Below, in pieces: positions 54,400 to 64,000 of a stretch of 64,000 nt of DNA (within the stretch, counting starts at the first letter, position 1; each line of letters begins with the position of its first letter). The notes below the pieces were generated by a model, which made no database searches, was not told where the DNA came from, and saw only the letters and a list, made by a program, of their open reading frames with translations. The stretch comes from Mucilaginibacter sp. (GTDB lineage Bacteria > Bacteroidota > Bacteroidia > Sphingobacteriales > Sphingobacteriaceae). A program made the position numbers and the translations under genes. Where the stretch lies: contig NZ_JANYGH010000014.1 in assembly GCF_025362475.1 (NCBI RefSeq), forward strand, positions 1-64,000, written 5' to 3'.

Positions 54400-55959
54400 T
54401 TATTCAACATATTTTGGATTAATAGGATCAACGGCGGCTTCAACCTTGCCATGCCTAACGTGCGAACGTTTAATGCTGTAACCAAAATAGATTACAAAGC
54501 CTATTAGTAACCAAACAATTAGCCTTGCCCAGTTTTCCCAGCCTTCAGAAGCAATCATACCTAAGCAGATCAGCGCGCCAAGCGGGCAAACAATGTAATA
54601 AATAGGTGTTTTGAACGGACGAACCAAATGTGGATCGGTATTACGTAAGATCATGATACCAAAACAAACCAGTACGAATGCGAACAGGGTACCTATACTT
54701 ACCATGTCACCCACTATCCTGTCAGGAATGAAACCTGCAAACAGGGATACAAAACCGAAGAATAACCATTGCGATTTGTAAGGTGTTTGGAATTTAGGGT
54801 GTAGTTTGGAGAAGATCTTAGGGATTAAACCATCAGTACTCATGGTATAGAATACACGGGTTTGGCCCATTAACATCACGAGGATAACTGATGAGAAACC
54901 TGCAAGGATAGACACTGTTACAAGGTTAGCCAACCAATGGTAGCTTGGACCCATAGCAGCTTTAATAGCATAAGTTACAGATGCTTCTTTACCCTGGATA
55001 AGGAATTCTTTGTATGATACCAAACCGGTTAATACGTGAGAGAACAAGATGTAAAGTGCAGTACAGATAACCAATGATATCAGGATACCTTTAGGCATAT
55101 CTCTTTGCGGATTTTTTGCTTCCTGCGCGGCAGTTGAAACGGCATCAAAACCAATAAAAGCGAAGAATACCACACTGGCACCACGTAATACACCAAGCCA
55201 GCCATGATTAAAGGTATCACCATAATTTACAACACCTGTGCTCACTTTTACTGTGCCCGCATCAGCAGGGATCATGTATGGAGTGTGCAACGCAGGGTTT
55301 ATAAAATGCCAGCCTAAACCAATTATCATTAATACAATGGCAACTTTAATAACCACAATAATGTTGTTTACCATGGCAGATTCTGCTGTACCTTTTATAA
55401 GTAATAAGGTTAACAGGAACAGGATCAGGATAGCTGGTAAGTTGACAATACCCCTGGTGCCCACTTCTGCGGCATACATACCAGCGGTTGTGTTGGATGT
55501 TTCAAAAAACGAGTGCGCCCATTGATAGGGTATGTGCACATTAAAAAAGGTGTGTAAAAACTCGTTAAAGTACTGCGACCATCCAATGGATACTGTTGCT
55601 GCACCTAATGCATACTCCAATACCAAATCCCATCCAATTATCCAGGCAATAAACTCGCCCATGGTTGCGTATGAATAGGTGTAAGCCGAACCGGCAATAG
55701 GGATCATACTGGCAAATTCTGCATAGCATAAACCGGCCAGCGCGCAACCAGATGCGGCTATAAGGAATGAAATGGTAACAGCCGGACCGGCATGTTCACC
55801 CGCGGCTGCTGCCGTTCGCACAAAGATACCGGCGCCAATAATTGCACCAATACCCAAAGCTATAAGCGATCCAACGCCTAAAGTCCTTTTCAGCGTTTTC
55901 TCCGTTTCTGCCGAAGCAGCCATCAATTGCGCAATAGGTTTTTTAATAAATAACTTCAT
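54400..55959 (-). CDS. Cationic-type amino acid permease (APC superfamily)
   Basis: A 519-residue APC transporter with about 14 helices. The N-terminal motif VGSLIALGIGAIIGAGIFVRTAAAAG and FFAFIGFDAVSTAAQEAKNPQRDMP are typical of the CAT/YfnA branch. It is a single gene with its own terminator. The substrate is not clear from sequence. Confidence 0.9.
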   Translation of the reverse strand: MKLFIKKPIAQLMAASAETEKTLKRTLGVGSLIALGIGAIIGAGIFVRTAAAAGEHAGPAVTISFLIAASGCALAGLCYAEFASMIPIAGSAYTYSYATMGEFIAWIIGWDLVLEYALGAATVSIGWSQYFNEFLHTFFNVHIPYQWAHSFFETSNTTAGMYAAEVGTRGIVNLPAILILFLLTLLLIKGTAESAMVNNIIVVIKVAIVLMIIGLGWHFINPALHTPYMIPADAGTVKVSTGVVNYGDTFNHGWLGVLRGASVVFFAFIGFDAVSTAAQEAKNPQRDMPKGILISLVICTALYILFSHVLTGLVSYKEFLIQGKEASVTYAIKAAMGPSYHWLANLVTVSILAGFSSVILVMLMGQTRVFYTMSTDGLIPKIFSKLHPKFQTPYKSQWLFFGFVSLFAGFIPDRIVGDMVSIGTLFAFVLVCFGIMILRNTDPHLVRPFKTPIYYIVCPLGALICLGMIASEGWENWARLIVWLLIGFVIYFGYSIKRSHVRHGKVEAAVDPINPKYVE

Positions 55960-56694
55960 TTTAAATTAGTAAGATCAGTCTAAAAAATTAAAAATTTACA
56001 TTTCCCCAAACGTACTTAAATTTATTGAAAAGATAAAGGGCCGAATGTAAGAATGGATGCGCATAAATTACCCCAATTAAAGTTGGGAAAAGCGGACGGG
56101 ATTGATTTTACTTGTAGATGAGTAAGTACCTCATTTGTTGTGCAATTGGATAAATAATAGTGTCTTGATAACACTCCTGTTTTTAAGGAAAAAAAAATTA
56201 ATTGTGTTGTGGAAACAGGGCGGAAATTGTTTGGTAAATAAAGAAGATTTGAGCGCAAATGTTGACCGAACCTTGTTTTGTTTATGCAAATTAATCTTTA
56301 ACACCCGGAGCTGTTGTTGCCGATAACAATACTCAAGGGTGATGGAAAAGGCTGTTTAGCTTTTAAAAAGCAGGAGTATGCTATAATAGAATGATAAATT
56401 TCCCCTTTTCTTGTCAACAGATAAGTTTCGGGCGAAATAGGGCAGAACAATGGTGGCCTGTGTGCTGGAAAAGGGTATTAGCGATTTTGCCGCAGAGGGA
56501 TGAGCGAACAAAGTGGGGCAAATTCGCGGCCCGCGGTTCTGCCCGATTTGCAGGGCAAAGGCCTTGTGCGGCAAAGAAACCTCTCTGCTGACTTGAATTT
56601 TGGTTACTTTGTTTCAAGACAAAGTAACAGCCCTCCCGCGGCAACTGAGCGGGCCAATGTTGTTTATATGCAAAAAATAAAGTTAGAACCTAAA
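55960..56694. other. Intergenic, repeat-containing
   Basis: No gene is recognised. Overlapping open frames on both strands between 56350 and 56700 cover a GC-rich segment that appears to be a dispersed repeat, together with the palindrome at 56603-56628. Confidence 0.5.
56603..56628. repeat. Palindrome GTTACTTTG / CAAAGTAAC
   Basis: Perfect 9-bp arms (56603-56611, 56620-56628) flank an 8-base loop. It is probably part of a larger dispersed repeat. Confidence 0.7.
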
Positions 56695-56913
56695 TAGCTG
56701 CTCTGTAAATTGGAGAGTGTTTTGAGTCTACCCATAACATTTTTCGAAAAAAAACTTTTTGTCATCCTGAACGCAGTGAAGGATCTGTTATTCGCCCTGC
56801 TTCTTCGCCCTGTACAGTCTGTGAATAGATCATTCACTGCGTTCAGGATGACAAACCTTTAAAAACGTCATTTTCCTTTTAGTGTCCACCGGACGTTAAA
56901 ACGTGCAATAACA
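56695..56913. repeat. Decayed copy of the 245-bp composite element
   Basis: The order matches 40625-40840: CTCTGTAAA, then CTTTTTGTCATCCTGAACG and the hairpin 56761-56786 with 56827-56852, then AGTGTCCACCGG and GTTAAAACGTGCAATAACA. One stem pair differs from the 40-kb copy on both strands of the stem. The left terminal repeat is missing. Confidence 0.7.
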
Positions 56914-56917
56914 ACCA

Positions 56918-56947
56918 AAAAAAGCCACCCTCATCAGGTGGCTTTTC
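56918..56947 (-). terminator. Intrinsic terminator of hppA
   Basis: AAAAGCCACC / GGTGGCTTTT with an ATGAGG-type loop, about 20 bases after the hppA stop. Confidence 0.9.
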
Positions 56948-56968
56948 CTAAATATCCCAAACTGGTTA

Positions 56969-59224
56969 TTAACCTTTCTTATCAACCTTGGTTATAGGCG
57001 ATACAAAAGCCTGTACCGTAATTTGTTTTTTAACTTCGTGTTTCATCGCCGTTGGAGCAACGCGGTTTGCGTTTAAATGTGGTGCAATAACCAACGAAAC
57101 GATAGACATCAGCTTGATCAAAATATTCATTGACGGGCCTGAGGTATCCTTGAACGGATCACCTACCGTATCACCGGTTACCGATGCTTTATGTGGTTCT
57201 GATTTTTTGTAAAACATCTCGCCATTGATCAAACAACCTTTTTCGAATGATTTTTTAGCATTATCCCAAGCACCACCAGCGTTGCTCTGGAAAAGACCCA
57301 TCAGTACGCCGGATACGGTAACGCCGGCCAATAAACCACCCAACACTTCGGGGCCGAAAGAGAAACCGATAATAATTGGCGTAATGAGCGCTATCAAACC
57401 AGGGGCAACCATTTCGCGGATAGACGCTTTGGTTGATATAGCCACACATTTTTCATATTCGGGTTTGCCTTCATAGGTCATAATACCCGGAATTTCGCGG
57501 AACTGGCGGCGAACTTCTTCAACCATCGCCATAGCTGCACGGCCAACTGCCGAGATACACAATGCCGAGAAGATAAAAGGGATCATCCCGCCCACAAATA
57601 AACCGGCTAAAACATCAGCCTTGTAAATATCAATATGCTCGATACCTGCAACACCCACAAATGCCGCGAATAAGGCCAGTGAGGTTAATGCAGCCGAAGC
57701 AATGGCAAAACCCTTGCCTGTAGCAGCGGTAGTGTTACCTACGGCATCTAAATTGTCTGTACGGTGGCGTACTTCCTCGGGCAGGCGGCTCATTTCGGCA
57801 ATACCACCGGCGTTATCGGCAATTGGTCCGAAAGCATCAATGGCTAATTGCATGGCTGTAGTGGCCATCATACCTGCTGCAGCGATAGCAACACCGTATA
57901 ATCCTGCAAAATGGTATGACCCATAAATGCCCGATGCTAAAACCAGGATAGGCAATACGGTTGATTCCATACCTACAGCTAAGCCGCCAATAATATTGGT
58001 AGCATGTCCGGTTGATGACTGGCGGATGATGCTCAGCACAGGGCGTTTGCCCATAGCCGTGTAGTATTCTGTAATAAGAGACATTAATGTGCCTACTACT
58101 AAGCCTACTGCAATTGACATAAATACACCGTTTTTAGTAAACACCAACGACCCTGCTTTTATAGCATGGTTGGCATCCTCATCACGTACCATGTGGAAGC
58201 TATCAGCCGGTAACATCCATTGTACCACAAAATAAGTGGCAATGGCTGTTAAAATGATAGAGGCCCAGTTACCTATGTTTAAAGCTTTTTGTACACTATC
58301 AGTTTCCTTATTAATCTTCACCAGTGATGCACCAACTATGGAGAATATCAGGCCTAAACCTGCAATAACCATAGGGAGCAATATTGGGGCTATACCACCA
58401 AATTTATCATGCGATACAATTTCGCGGCCCAAAACCATGGTAGCCAGCATAGTTGCTACGTATGATCCAAATAAATCGGCACCCATACCGGCAACGTCAC
58501 CTACGTTATCGCCTACGTTATCGGCAATAGTAGCAGGGTTACGTACATCATCTTCGGGGATTCCGGCTTCTACCTTACCCACAAGGTCGGCGCCAACATC
58601 GGCGGCCTTGGTGTAAATACCACCTCCCACACGGGCAAATAGGGCTATGGATTCAGATCCTAACGAAAATCCGGCTAAAACATCAAGTGCTTTGGCCATG
58701 GCCTCGCCATTAACGGTGCCCCCTGTGTTTTTAACATATACCGTATAAAACACAATAAACAGCGAACCTAAACCAATAATGGCCAGGCCGGCAACACCAA
58801 GGCCCATTACGGTACCTCCGGTAAAAGAAACTCTTAAAGCTTGTGCAAGGCTGGTACGCGCAGCTTGTGTAGTACGCACGTTAGCTTTGGTGGCAATGCG
58901 CATACCCATATAACCGGCAAAAGCCGATAAAAATGCGCCTACTACAAATGACACGGCAATAACCGGGCTTGAGGTAGCAACCGTAGTGCCGCTCCAGGCC
59001 AGTAATACACCGGCAACTACTACAAAGTAGCTCAGCACTTTCCACTCGGCACGTAAAAAGGCCATTGCCCCATCAGCAATATAGCCCGATAGTTTTACCA
59101 TATCGCCATCGCCGGCATCTTGTTTGGTAACCCACGCGGCTTTAATGGCCATTGCGGCAATGCCGATGAGCCCAAAAACCGGAATCAAATAAATTAAGTA
59201 AGTGTTCAGAAAATCCATAGTCAC
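56969..59224 (-). CDS. hppA: Membrane-bound pyrophosphatase, K+-dependent type
   Basis: A 751-residue, ~16-helix ion pump that hydrolyses pyrophosphate and exports H+ or Na+. Signatures: [18 protein letters not shown] and [20 protein letters not shown] (substrate and Mg2+ binding) and [19 protein letters not shown]. Ala in GNTTAA marks the K+-dependent class; K+-independent enzymes have Lys there. H+ versus Na+ specificity is not resolved. The second Met (59218) may be the start. A C-terminal soluble tail follows the core. Confidence 0.95.
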   Translation of the reverse strand: MTMDFLNTYLIYLIPVFGLIGIAAMAIKAAWVTKQDAGDGDMVKLSGYIADGAMAFLRAEWKVLSYFVVVAGVLLAWSGTTVATSSPVIAVSFVVGAFLSAFAGYMGMRIATKANVRTTQAARTSLAQALRVSFTGGTVMGLGVAGLAIIGLGSLFIVFYTVYVKNTGGTVNGEAMAKALDVLAGFSLGSESIALFARVGGGIYTKAADVGADLVGKVEAGIPEDDVRNPATIADNVGDNVGDVAGMGADLFGSYVATMLATMVLGREIVSHDKFGGIAPILLPMVIAGLGLIFSIVGASLVKINKETDSVQKALNIGNWASIILTAIATYFVVQWMLPADSFHMVRDEDANHAIKAGSLVFTKNGVFMSIAVGLVVGTLMSLITEYYTAMGKRPVLSIIRQSSTGHATNIIGGLAVGMESTVLPILVLASGIYGSYHFAGLYGVAIAAAGMMATTAMQLAIDAFGPIADNAGGIAEMSRLPEEVRHRTDNLDAVGNTTAATGKGFAIASAALTSLALFAAFVGVAGIEHIDIYKADVLAGLFVGGMIPFIFSALCISAVGRAAMAMVEEVRRQFREIPGIMTYEGKPEYEKCVAISTKASIREMVAPGLIALITPIIIGFSFGPEVLGGLLAGVTVSGVLMGLFQSNAGGAWDNAKKSFEKGCLINGEMFYKKSEPHKASVTGDTVGDPFKDTSGPSMNILIKLMSIVSLVIAPHLNANRVAPTAMKHEVKKQITVQAFVSPITKVDKKG

Positions 59225-59371
59225 AAGTTTGGTTTATAATGTAGTACTTTTTGGTGTTAAGTATAACAGGTGTAATTGGTGGTTGCAAAATAGTGATTTT
59301 ATTTTCTTTACAATAGCCTGTCAATATTAAAGTTTTTGAATAGTTTAGGACTTTAAACCCTAAAACAATTT

Positions 59372-60808
59372 ATGGCAAAAGATCCCGGACAACCCAAAAT
59401 GAAACATGAACTGAGCCTGCTGGATGGTACCATGCTGGTATCAGGCTCCATGATAGGTTCAGGTATATTTATAGTTAGTGCAGATATTATACGCAATGTT
59501 GGCTCAGCAGGCTGGCTTATAGCAATTTGGGTTATCACCGGCTTTATGACTTTAACCGCTGCCTTAAGTTATGGCGAGCTTAGCGGTATGTACCCCAAAG
59601 CAGGCGGGCAGTACGTTTATTTAAAGGAAGCCTATAATAAACTCATTGCTTTTTTATACGGATGGAGTTTTTTCGCGGTGATCCAAACCGGAACTATTGC
59701 TGCCGTAGGTGTGGCTTTCTCAAAATTTACGGCTTATTTGATCCCTGCTTTTAGCGAGGATAATATTCTATTCAATTTAGGCTCTATCAAAATCAGCGCC
59801 GCACAGGTAGTATCCATCATACTGATCATCATCCTCACATTCATAAATACCCGTGGTGTAAAAGGTGGCAAGCTGATACAAACAACTTTTACTATGACCA
59901 AACTCATCAGCCTTTTTGGTTTGATAGGTTTTGGATTTTTGGCATTTAAAGGAGATATCTGGACAGCCAACTGGACAAATGCCTGGGATTTGCACAACCT
60001 CAACAAGGATGGCACCATCACTCAATTAACCGTAGGTACTGCTTTGGGCGCTGTGGCTGCGGCTATGGTAGGCTCTATTTTTAGCAGTGATGCCTGGAAT
60101 AGCGTAACCTTTGTGGCCGGCGAAATGAAGAACCCTAAACGTGATGTGGCGCTAAGCATGATGTTTGGTACCATCATTGTTACATTGATTTATGTACTGG
60201 CCAACGTGGTTTACACTGGTGTGCTTTCGCTGCATGAAATTTCTGTGGCCGATAAGGATAGGGTAGCTGTAGCAGCATCGCATGTTATTTTTGGTAATGT
60301 AGGCACCTACATCATTGCAGTTATGATTATGATATCAACCTTTGGCTGCAACAACGGCTTAATATTATCAGGCGCAAGGGTTTATTATACCATGGCTAAG
60401 GATGGTGTGTTTTTTAAACGTACCGGCACGCTCAATAAATTTGCGGTTCCGGAATTTGGCTTATGGATTCAGGCCTTAGTTGCATCAGTGCTTTGCTTAA
60501 GCGGCCGTTATGGCGATCTGCTGGATATGATATCTTTGGTAGTTGTTATATTTTATGTACTTACTATTGTAGGTATCTATATTTTAAGGGCTAAACTACC
60601 TAACACCGAACGCCCTTACAAAGCTTTTGGCTATCCTGTATTGCCTGCCATTTACATTTTAATGGGTATAGCATTTTGTATTTTATTGCTGGTTTACAAA
60701 AGTACTTATTCGGTATTTGGTTTAGGGATCGTGTTGATAGGTATCCCAATATATTATATATCGCAAAGGAACGTTAAGCATGAGGATGAAGCGGTTATTA
60801 ATAGTTAG
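59372..60808 (+). CDS. APC-superfamily amino acid transporter (LAT/SteT-like)
   Basis: A 478-residue transporter with about 12 helices. SLLDGTMLVSGSMIGSGIFIV is the first-helix substrate motif, and LSYGELSGMYPKAGGQYVYLKEA is typical of the amino-acid exchanger branch. It overlaps the carboxypeptidase gene by 29 bases. The substrate is unknown. Confidence 0.9.
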   Translation: MAKDPGQPKMKHELSLLDGTMLVSGSMIGSGIFIVSADIIRNVGSAGWLIAIWVITGFMTLTAALSYGELSGMYPKAGGQYVYLKEAYNKLIAFLYGWSFFAVIQTGTIAAVGVAFSKFTAYLIPAFSEDNILFNLGSIKISAAQVVSIILIIILTFINTRGVKGGKLIQTTFTMTKLISLFGLIGFGFLAFKGDIWTANWTNAWDLHNLNKDGTITQLTVGTALGAVAAAMVGSIFSSDAWNSVTFVAGEMKNPKRDVALSMMFGTIIVTLIYVLANVVYTGVLSLHEISVADKDRVAVAASHVIFGNVGTYIIAVMIMISTFGCNNGLILSGARVYYTMAKDGVFFKRTGTLNKFAVPEFGLWIQALVASVLCLSGRYGDLLDMISLVVVIFYVLTIVGIYILRAKLPNTERPYKAFGYPVLPAIYILMGIAFCILLLVYKSTYSVFGLGIVLIGIPIYYISQRNVKHEDEAVINS

Positions 60809-62192
60809 TTTATTTATTTTAAGCGGAAGGGTTTACGCCCAGGATCTTCAGCAAAAATTAGCGACAGCTTTTAACAGGTTACAGGCCGATAGCCAGTGTA
60901 CTTATGCATCGCTGTCATTAACCGTTATTGATGCTAAGACCGGCGAACAGGTGTTTGCCGCTAATCCCAACATGGGTTTGGCTACGGCATCAACTCTTAA
61001 AACCATTACCAGCATTACCGCTTTTAACGTTTTGGGTGCCGATTTCAGGTACCAAACCCAGTTGGGTTACAGTGGAGAGATCACCACCGATGGTACCCTC
61101 AACGGCGATGTCATCATCAAAGGTGCCGGCGACCCAACCCTGGGCAGCTGGCGTTACGAGCAAACCAAAGAAGCGCACGTATTGGCTTTAATGACCGACG
61201 CCCTGAAAACCGCAGGCATCAAAAAAATAAACGGACGAATTATTGGCGATGACAGTATCTTCGGCACACAATCAATCCCCGAAGGTTGGATCTGGCAGGA
61301 TATAGGCAACTATTATGGTGCCGGAACATCGGGCCTTTGCTGGCGCGAAAATCAGTTTGATATTAAATTGCGCACAGGTATTGCCGGTAACCTGATTGGC
61401 ATCTCGCACACCGTACCCAACATTTCGTACCTTACCTTTAAAAGCGAATTGCTGAATGGTTCGGCAGGGAGTGGGGATAACGCCTATGCCTTTTTACCGG
61501 TTGGCAGCAAAGTAATGTACTTGCGGGGGAGCTACGCTACAGACCAGGAGAAAAAAAGTATCTCGACCGCCCTGCCAGATGCTGCCTATGATGCCGCCCT
61601 GCGTTTGGCAGATACACTGAAAAAATTAGGTATCACCATAAGCAATGATCCTGAATCTGTTACAACGCTAACCGCTAAAGGATTACAGGCTCCGCTGATT
61701 TCGAAAAACCTGGCAACCATTCAGTCGCCGCCATTGAGTAAGATCATTTACTGGCTCAACCAAAAAAGTATAAACCTGTATGCCGAGCAATTACTTAAAA
61801 CCATTGCCTGGAAGCAGGGCAAAAAGCCAACTACAACTAATGGTGCAGAGGAAGTCAGAAAATTTTGGCAGGCACGCGGCATCGACCCAAACAGCATCAA
61901 TACCTATGATGGCAGCGGCCTATCGCCCGGAGATAGGGTAACTACCAATACACTGGCTAAAATTCTGCAATCTGCCAAAAAGGAAAGTTGGTTTAATGAT
62001 CTGTACGAGAGCCTCCCCGTTTACAACAATATGAAAATGAAAAGCGGCAGCATCAACAGCGTGCTTTGCTATGCCGGTTACCAAACCCACAACGGGCGCG
62101 AGCTTTGCTTTTCTATCATGGTTAACAACTACAATGGATCTGGCAGGGGGATTAAGGAGAAAATGTTCAGGGTTTTGGATGTGTTGAAGTAG
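60780..62192 (+). CDS. dacB: D-Ala-D-Ala carboxypeptidase/endopeptidase, PBP4 type
   Basis: A 470-residue secreted penicillin-binding protein of the S13 family. The signal peptide ends near VYAQ. Active-site motifs are S71-T-L-K74 (SxxK), SGL in YDGSGLSPGD, and KSGS in place of KTG (MKMKSGSINSV). It trims peptidoglycan in the periplasm. The start overlaps the permease gene; ATG at 60786 is an alternative. Confidence 0.92.
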   Translation: MRMKRLLIVSLFILSGRVYAQDLQQKLATAFNRLQADSQCTYASLSLTVIDAKTGEQVFAANPNMGLATASTLKTITSITAFNVLGADFRYQTQLGYSGEITTDGTLNGDVIIKGAGDPTLGSWRYEQTKEAHVLALMTDALKTAGIKKINGRIIGDDSIFGTQSIPEGWIWQDIGNYYGAGTSGLCWRENQFDIKLRTGIAGNLIGISHTVPNISYLTFKSELLNGSAGSGDNAYAFLPVGSKVMYLRGSYATDQEKKSISTALPDAAYDAALRLADTLKKLGITISNDPESVTTLTAKGLQAPLISKNLATIQSPPLSKIIYWLNQKSINLYAEQLLKTIAWKQGKKPTTTNGAEEVRKFWQARGIDPNSINTYDGSGLSPGDRVTTNTLAKILQSAKKESWFNDLYESLPVYNNMKMKSGSINSVLCYAGYQTHNGRELCFSIMVNNYNGSGRGIKEKMFRVLDVLK

Positions 62193-62324
62193 GGGTTTAA
62201 TAAAAGTATGTTATTGCTTAGTACCAACTTGTGTTTGTGCCTCGTTTTGCACAAACATCGGCTTTGTGTATCAGATGCGATTCGTCATAATATTATACTA
62301 ATTTTGTTATCTGCAACCTAATCC

Positions 62325-63023
62325 ATGAAGATATTAACCTTAACTCCACGTAAACCAATAATCTATCCCCCGGGGATGATAAGTTTGTTTTTGTTGCCAA
62401 TGTTTTGCCTGCTGTACTTGAAACAGCATAAGGCATTTGAGGGTCAAAGTTGGATGAATGTGGCTATGTGGAGCGCTGATTTTGACAAAATGCTTCCCGA
62501 AAAATATCAACATAAATTTCCTGCAAGTAGAAATTATCTCGATATCAACTTAGATGGGAATGATGTAAACGACAAAATACGGCTCGATTTTGCGAGGCTC
62601 GAAGTAAGAAGGATATTAGCTACCGGTGATACAATAAAAGGGGTGGACTTTCATTTTGGTAAAACTGCCCGGTATTGGACTTTTATTAATTCGCTTGATA
62701 TTCTTGGAACAGAAAATGCGCAGATGTATGGGCCTTATAAGGATGATATTTATTTTTGGTATAAAAAACCTCAGATTTATCCGAAGTCGAAGTATGGAGG
62801 GTTTCTAGCAAACGATATTATGATTCTACCACTAACGTCAGATGAGGTAAGCCAACGTCTATGGAATGGAAGAATAGCGTTTCTTAACAAAGCATTAAAA
62901 GACTTTTGGGCACCCGGAATCGTATTTTTAATGATGCTGTTTTTTGCTATGAGAAAGCTTGTAGTAAACAACAGATTATACTCAACTCGTATTTCTCCTA
63001 ATAAGTTAGTTAATATGGAATAA
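62325..63023 (+). CDS. Membrane protein of unknown function
   Basis: A 232-residue protein with one N-terminal hydrophobic helix (GMISLFLLPMFCLLYL) and one C-terminal helix (APGIVFLMMLFFAM), flanking a ~160-residue presumably periplasmic domain rich in aromatic and charged residues. The pattern is reminiscent of ExbD-like proteins only in having an N-terminal anchor. I recognise no family. It is preceded by an AT-rich spacer. Confidence 0.7.
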   Translation: MKILTLTPRKPIIYPPGMISLFLLPMFCLLYLKQHKAFEGQSWMNVAMWSADFDKMLPEKYQHKFPASRNYLDINLDGNDVNDKIRLDFARLEVRRILATGDTIKGVDFHFGKTARYWTFINSLDILGTENAQMYGPYKDDIYFWYKKPQIYPKSKYGGFLANDIMILPLTSDEVSQRLWNGRIAFLNKALKDFWAPGIVFLMMLFFAMRKLVVNNRLYSTRISPNKLVNME

Positions 63024-63118
63024 ATAGTGCTTTTGCCAGTACTTATTATGTAAGACGATATTTCTATCCCTACAAATTCCTGTTTGTTTTAGAGTATCAG
63101 TTTAATAACAGGGCTATT

Positions 63119-63835
63119 TTATGCCAAAACCTTACTCTTCTTCGATAATCTTTTCCATTGCCCCACATATTGTCTTCCTATTGGTATTTCGATTTTACCA
63201 ATTTCAACATCGTAATTGGTAAAGGCAGTAATTCTGCTGACCGCGACAATAAAAGACCGATGGACCCGGGCAAATAAATTATGCGGTAACTTTGCTTCCA
63301 ATGCTGTTAAAGAATACTTAACTACTAAAGGTGCATTAAGCTGCCTGTATATCTTAATGTAATTTTTAGCGCTCTCTATGTAAATAATTTCGTCCAAAAA
63401 AATCTTAACTGTTTTTCTGTTTGCTTTAAGATACAAGCATTCGCGTTCTACATGGATATTCAGTCCTTCTTCAGGAGAAATGCCGGCCTCGATGACCTTA
63501 TTAACAGCTTTAAAAAAACGCTCCAGGCTTATTGGCTTTAGTAAAAAATCCACCGCATTTAAATCAAAAGCTTCGGCAGCAAATTCTTTATAAGCAGTTA
63601 TAAAAATTACTTTGGGGGGATTTTGTAGACTTCTTAGAAAGCTAATGCCCGATAATTCAGGCATCTGTATATCCAGAAAGAGTAAATCTATCTTTTCTGT
63701 TTTCATGGTCTCCATTGCCTGTAAGGCGCTGTTGCACACAGCTACAACTTCAAGCTGCTCTACCATGTCGGTCCATTTTTTAATTATCATTAAAATAATT
63801 GGATCATCATCTACGATTAAACATCTCCACCGCAT
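63119..63835 (-). CDS. LytTR-family response regulator
   Basis: A 238-residue protein. The receiver domain has DDD near the N-terminus and the phosphoacceptor D55 in LLFLDIQMPELSG, with KP in FLLKPISL. The C-terminal LytTR DNA-binding domain (about 130-235) includes IIYIESAKNYIKIY and LFARVHRSFIVAVSRI. The partner histidine kinase is expected beyond the right end of the window. Confidence 0.93.
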   Translation of the reverse strand: MRWRCLIVDDDPIILMIIKKWTDMVEQLEVVAVCNSALQAMETMKTEKIDLLFLDIQMPELSGISFLRSLQNPPKVIFITAYKEFAAEAFDLNAVDFLLKPISLERFFKAVNKVIEAGISPEEGLNIHVERECLYLKANRKTVKIFLDEIIYIESAKNYIKIYRQLNAPLVVKYSLTALEAKLPHNLFARVHRSFIVAVSRITAFTNYDVEIGKIEIPIGRQYVGQWKRLSKKSKVLA

Positions 63836-64000
63836 ATTTTAATCAGTTTATTTTATTTACTTATTGTATATGCATACAAGGAGTAAATAAAAATAGGCAG
63901 TATTTAAACTATTGCAAAAGTTAAAATAGGCTCTTCAAAGATGTTCTCATTATTATTTTTCGTGTTGATGTATTTGTATTTAATAAGAATAGAAATTAAA

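Noticed and set aside
56356..56697. Several overlapping 65-76 residue frames
   Set aside because: All read the same GC-rich repeat in different frames, so no frame is preferred.

Overview
The window looks like chromosomal DNA of a Bacteroidota member of the Sphingobacteriaceae type; Mucilaginibacter or Pedobacter relatives are my best guess. The evidence is a SusC/SusD pair, several lipoproteins, TAnnTTTG-type promoter boxes close to start codons, AT-rich spacers, and many short palindromic repeats between genes. I see no rRNA, tRNA, CRISPR array, prophage or intact insertion sequence.

Layout. (1) 1-6.2 kb: repeat remnants, a secreted protein of unknown function, a TlpA-like thioredoxin gene broken by a one-base frameshift, and an mlaE-mlaF-mlaD lipid transport operon. 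(2) 6.2-13.8 kb: a mannan/mannobiose locus with an AraC regulator, Na+/solute symporter, GH130 mannosylglucose phosphorylase, AGE-family cellobiose/mannobiose 2-epimerase and GH26 mannanase. GH26 would release mannobiose, the symporter import it, the epimerase convert it to mannosyl-glucose, and GH130 phosphorolyse it to mannose-1-phosphate and glucose. (3) 13.8-19 kb: a small membrane protein, NhaA, an M1-type metallopeptidase and a small unknown protein. (4) 19-39.4 kb: a large glycan-utilisation region. It holds a Nudix-like (NrtR-type) regulator divergent from a GH3 beta-glucosidase, with a perfect 14-bp inverted repeat between them. Then come SusC, SusD, a giant FG-GAP/ASPIC lipoprotein, a vanadium-haloperoxidase-like PAP2 lipoprotein, two tandem cytochrome c/FG-GAP lipoproteins and a GH2 enzyme resembling exo-beta-glucosaminidases. 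Redox-type lipoproteins inside a SusCD locus are the most unusual feature of the window.

(5) 39.5-47 kb: agmatine deiminase and N-carbamoylputrescine amidase (putrescine synthesis) separated by a 245-bp element with terminal inverted repeats; a YbhN-like membrane protein; a pterin-dependent aromatic amino acid hydroxylase with an SDR partner; and a PAS/GAF protein with a histidine-kinase phosphoacceptor domain but no ATPase domain. (6) 47-56 kb: tail-less SSB, a Zn-ribbon protein, guaA, a lipoprotein, an RsmB-like methyltransferase, an acyltransferase, MarC and an amino acid permease. (7) 56-64 kb: repeats, a membrane pyrophosphatase predicted to be K+-dependent, a second amino acid permease, PBP4-type D-Ala-D-Ala carboxypeptidase, an orphan membrane protein and a LytTR response regulator.

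Several families of dispersed hairpin repeats sit between genes. In one family the stem sequence differs between copies but stays base-paired.
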